Below, one piece after another: positions 6,901 to 8,121 of a stretch of 8,121 bases of DNA. Numbering within the stretch: the first letter of the stretch is position 1; every line of letters begins with the position of its first letter. The translations under genes were made by a program, and so were the position numbers. The DNA comes from Planctomycetaceae bacterium UBA2972. Its GTDB lineage: Bacteria > Planctomycetota > Planctomycetia > Pirellulales > Pirellulaceae. The notes beneath the pieces are model-generated. The model was given only the letters and a program-made list of their open reading frames with translations, was not told the origin of the DNA and searched no databases. Location: the NCBI GenBank assembly GCA_002348315.1, contig DEAW01000070.1, positions 41,173 through 49,293 on the forward strand. Reading direction: 5' to 3'.

Positions 6901-7372
6901 ATACCTCAAGTATACTTCCCCCGGATTTGTTTACAGTGTTGGGCTGTCACCCGCCAATGCTGCGGCAGCATTAGCCGCATTGCGAGTCCTGGAAGACGAG
7001 CCGGAACGCGTGGCCAGAGTTCAACACAACAGCCGATTCTTCCTGCAGGAAGCTCGTAAACGTGGGTTGGATACCGGATTGGGTAATAACACACCGGTTG
7101 TCCCGGTCATTATCGGGAATTCATTGCACGCCTTGCAGTTGTCGCATCAGCTGTTTGAACGAGATATCAATGTGCAACCGATTCTCTACCCGGCTGTTGA
7201 AGAGGCAGCGGCCCGTTTGCGATTCTTCATCTCTTCCACCCACACGGAAGAACAAATTATTCAAACGGTGGAAGCGGTTGCTGAAGAGGTTGAAAAAATT
7301 GATCCGGCTTACCTGAAGTTCGAATCAGGACCAACCAAAACTGCTAACAGTATTCAGCGTACAAAAATGTAA
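3974..7372 (+). CDS. FAAL-ACP-alpha-oxoamine synthase fusion enzyme
   Basis: This 1132-aa enzyme has three parts. (1) A fatty acyl-AMP ligase (about 1-580): YTSGSTGTPKG (179-189, phosphate-binding loop), YHDMGLIGG (223-231, typical of FAALs), NGAEPIR (301-307), YGMAETTL (332-339), RTGDLG (445-450), GRLKDLIIIRG (461-471), and C-terminal KTSSGKI with Lys559 as the adenylation lysine. (2) An acyl carrier protein (about 608-685): GLDSL with Ser644 as the phosphopantetheine site. (3) After a basic linker (about 695-705), a PLP enzyme of the AONS/KBL/SPT family (about 718-1112): His851 in DSLSHNSI stacking on PLP, DEAHSIG (924-930), Lys959 in GTLSKTFG forming the Schiff base, and the Arg1081/Arg1083 region near the end. 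Known chemistry of the parts predicts fatty acid + ATP to acyl-AMP, acyl-ACP, then decarboxylative condensation with an amino acid to an alpha-amino ketone. Which amino acid (serine, alanine, glycine, cysteate) cannot be read from sequence. It is probably cytosolic, with no signal or membrane segment. The GTG start is the first possible one: an in-frame TAG lies at 3911 and no ATG/GTG/TTG comes between. It seems monocistronic. Confidence 0.93.
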   Translation: MNLDRLFAPYKPIETHLVDSLEYWGKERPDQVAYTFLVDGEEDELQITYAELRDSARAIAAQLQELGPIKGERVLLLYHPGMEFIKGFLGCLFAGAIAVPAYPPRRNRKMNRIDAIADDAKPKVVFSTKDVLDRSEHILEDSPRLQSAQWIATEEVPLDKSAAWKNPEIEKEDLAFLQYTSGSTGTPKGVMISHGNMLANLQMITYAFDLSWRSRGLSWLPAYHDMGLIGGLLAPLYTSCFCVFMSPMAFLQKPIRWLKAISKYKITISGGPNFAYDLCSQQVTEEQMEGLDLSPWVLAYNGAEPIRSSTLSDFSRKFESVGFDSQVFYPCYGMAETTLIVTGKVVTEKPTLKSFDNDSLHEHRVVPVSPDARGARTLVGCGHVFPNEDVAIVDPQTYKRLPSGEVGEIWVNSPSVGKGYWDKPALSQQTFEAKLADSQTGPYLRTGDLGFVQGDDLFVTGRLKDLIIIRGVNRYPQDIELTVERASNRLQNGAVGCFAVDIEGREQLVVVAEVERKRREDWSDVIQAIRHDVTAEHDVPPDGIVLVRFGSIPKTSSGKIQRHACRNSFLDGSLKTISSWLSWEDNTAEDVVITSSEQRQVVVDGDLPAALLELVMDKIRDVARERAGVLSAETNIVTDLGLDSLERLQIANSIEEVFGQRFPEEVLQEIETVAQVAGAVKEHFGDISAQLGQVSSKPKRSRSTRAIIPESDYSFALMPEYVRLQKTKKLLASTGLPNPYFSVHEALTNDTTTINGREMLSWSSYNYLGMSGDPAVVKASQEAVEKYGTSVSASRLVSGEKPIHRELEQGIADFIGVEDSITYVGGHSTNESTIGHLFGSGDLIVHDSLSHNSIIQGSILSGARRRPFKHNDWQELDEILSEVRHEYRRVLVVVEGVYSMDGDFPNLPKFIEVKKRHRTFLMVDEAHSIGTMGEHGRGISEHFGVDAREIDIWMGTLSKTFGSCGGYIAGTKELVEYLKYTSPGFVYSVGLSPANAAAALAALRVLEDEPERVARVQHNSRFFLQEARKRGLDTGLGNNTPVVPVIIGNSLHALQLSHQLFERDINVQPILYPAVEEAAARLRFFISSTHTEEQIIQTVEAVAEEVEKIDPAYLKFESGPTKTANSIQRTKM

Positions 7373-7396
7373 AGTTGAAATGCATCTTTGAAGTAG

Positions 7397-7428
7397 AAAA
7401 GGGCCGTCAGTATTGACGGCCCTTTTTT
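7397..7428. terminator. Strong intrinsic terminator, probably bidirectional
   Basis: GGGCCGTCA (7401-7409) pairs perfectly with TGACGGCCC (7414-7422) across a 4-nt loop. Six T residues (7423-7428) follow and four A residues (7397-7400) precede, so the minus strand also reads stem then TTTT. It lies 28 nt after the FAAL-ACP-AONS stop and 31 nt after the stop of the convergent barrel gene, so it can serve both. Confidence 0.93.
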
Positions 7429-7453
7429 ATTCGATGTAATCTGGCTTAGCGTG

Positions 7454-8121
7454 TTATCGGTTGAGTGTGACACCGAAGTTGAAGCCATAGCTCAGGAAAC
7501 GATCCCCGTGGTTATCACCACGGCCGATACCCTGCCCGTAGTTAAGGACGTTGAAACCGAATCTTGCAGACAGATCTCTGGTGATCTCATAGGCTGCTTC
7601 GCCTCGGAATTCACCGCCCCAGACAAAAGTGTTGCTATTTTCCCAATTGATTGTTTCACTTCTGGTTTGCGATTCAGGTTCTTCACCAGTTCCCACACCA
7701 ACCTGAGTTACTTCCCTGAATTCACGACTTCGTTTCTGTTGATTGTTGTTCATCGCGAAGAAGCGAAGTTCTCCAGAGAGCAACCAACGGCTTTGCTTGT
7801 GATACCAGCGTAGTCCCAGTTGTCCACCAAACATGTCGTTGTTGTAGATTCCGTCATTTAGAATCAGCTCTTCCAATTCAGCGTCATCAGGAGCGGGTGA
7901 ATTTGGATCGTTGGGATCGGGGATTTGTGGAACAGGATTACCTTCATCGTCATATCGATTGTATTCCGCACCTTCAAATTGATCTTTGAAATTGGTATAT
8001 CGAATACCGATCATCGGTTCCCAGATACGTCCTTTATCATTTTCGGCTAATCTCCAGGTGCGATTGAGCTCCCAGCTACTGTAATCCAGTGCATTGATGG
8101 AGTCTCGCAGAATGTAATCTC
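7454..8121 (-). CDS. BBP7-like outer-membrane beta-barrel protein, C-terminal part
   Basis: The frame is open to the right edge, so only the last 221 codons are seen; the internal Met at 8014 is not the start. Sequence to the edge continues in frame with ELNRTWRLAEND and similar residues upstream of it. The protein alternates aromatic and polar residues in short strands, such as GRIWEPMIGIRYTNF, FGGQLGLRWYHKQSRWLL, VWGGEFRGEAAYEITRD and the final LSYGFNFGVTLNR, which matches my recollection of the BBP7 family, a planctomycete-expanded outer-membrane barrel group ending in ...NR. Between two strands lies a Pro/Asp-rich stretch with PVPQIPDPNDPNSPAPDDAE, probably a surface loop. It lacks the usual terminal Phe/Trp of barrel proteins, ending in Arg. 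Family placement is from pattern memory; that it is an outer-membrane barrel is fairly secure, its cargo or role unknown. Confidence 0.8.
   Translation of the reverse strand, partial: DYILRDSINALDYSSWELNRTWRLAENDKGRIWEPMIGIRYTNFKDQFEGAEYNRYDDEGNPVPQIPDPNDPNSPAPDDAELEELILNDGIYNNDMFGGQLGLRWYHKQSRWLLSGELRFFAMNNNQQKRSREFREVTQVGVGTGEEPESQTRSETINWENSNTFVWGGEFRGEAAYEITRDLSARFGFNVLNYGQGIGRGDNHGDRFLSYGFNFGVTLNR

Noticed and set aside
7451..7813. 120-codon plus-strand frame opposite the barrel gene
   Set aside because: The minus strand encodes clear barrel strands here and remains open to the edge; the plus frame is a shadow of it.

Overview
The window looks like chromosomal DNA from a planctomycete, probably of the Gimesia/Rubinisphaera/Rhodopirellula type. 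Three kinds of gene point there: a Tat-exported DUF1501 protein, a small leucine-rich-repeat protein of the 'L-x-x-L-x-L-S-x-T-x-I-T-D' type, and the C-terminal part of a BBP7-like outer-membrane barrel. The first and last belong to families strongly expanded in Planctomycetota. This placement comes from remembered family distributions and no search was run. No rRNA, tRNA, CRISPR array, insertion sequence or integrase was seen.

Layout, left to right. Positions 1-173 are a leader with a perfect TATAAT box in front of a complete enolase gene (start best placed at 174, 425 aa). A perfect 11-bp inverted repeat follows enolase. Next is a complete DUF1501 gene whose likely start is the ATG at 1623, just before a twin-arginine signal; a sigma70-like promoter sits directly upstream and could give a leaderless mRNA. 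On the opposite strand, ending 47 bp beyond the DUF1501 stop, is a 132-aa LRR protein. A 475-bp divergent intergenic region then holds several dyads, the best a 26-bp imperfect palindrome overlapping a possible -10 box.

The main item is a single 1132-codon gene (3974-7372) encoding a three-part enzyme: a fatty acyl-AMP ligase (FAAL), an acyl carrier protein (ACP) with its phosphopantetheine serine, and a PLP-dependent alpha-oxoamine synthase (AONS/KBL/SPT family). All key catalytic residues I could look for are present. The inferred chemistry is activation of a free fatty acid as acyl-AMP, loading on the built-in ACP, and decarboxylative condensation with an amino acid to an alpha-amino ketone. 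That is the first step of sphingoid-base, sulfonolipid or alpha-hydroxyketone-like synthesis. No partner reductase or acyltransferase lies in the window, and the gene appears monocistronic. It ends at a strong, probably two-way terminator shared with the convergent barrel gene, which runs off the right edge.

The genes do not form one pathway. Enolase is central metabolism, DUF1501 and the barrel belong to the cell envelope, and the FAAL-ACP-AONS enzyme probably makes a lipid or lipid-derived signal. The window is best read as ordinary planctomycete chromosome with one enzyme of unknown product.
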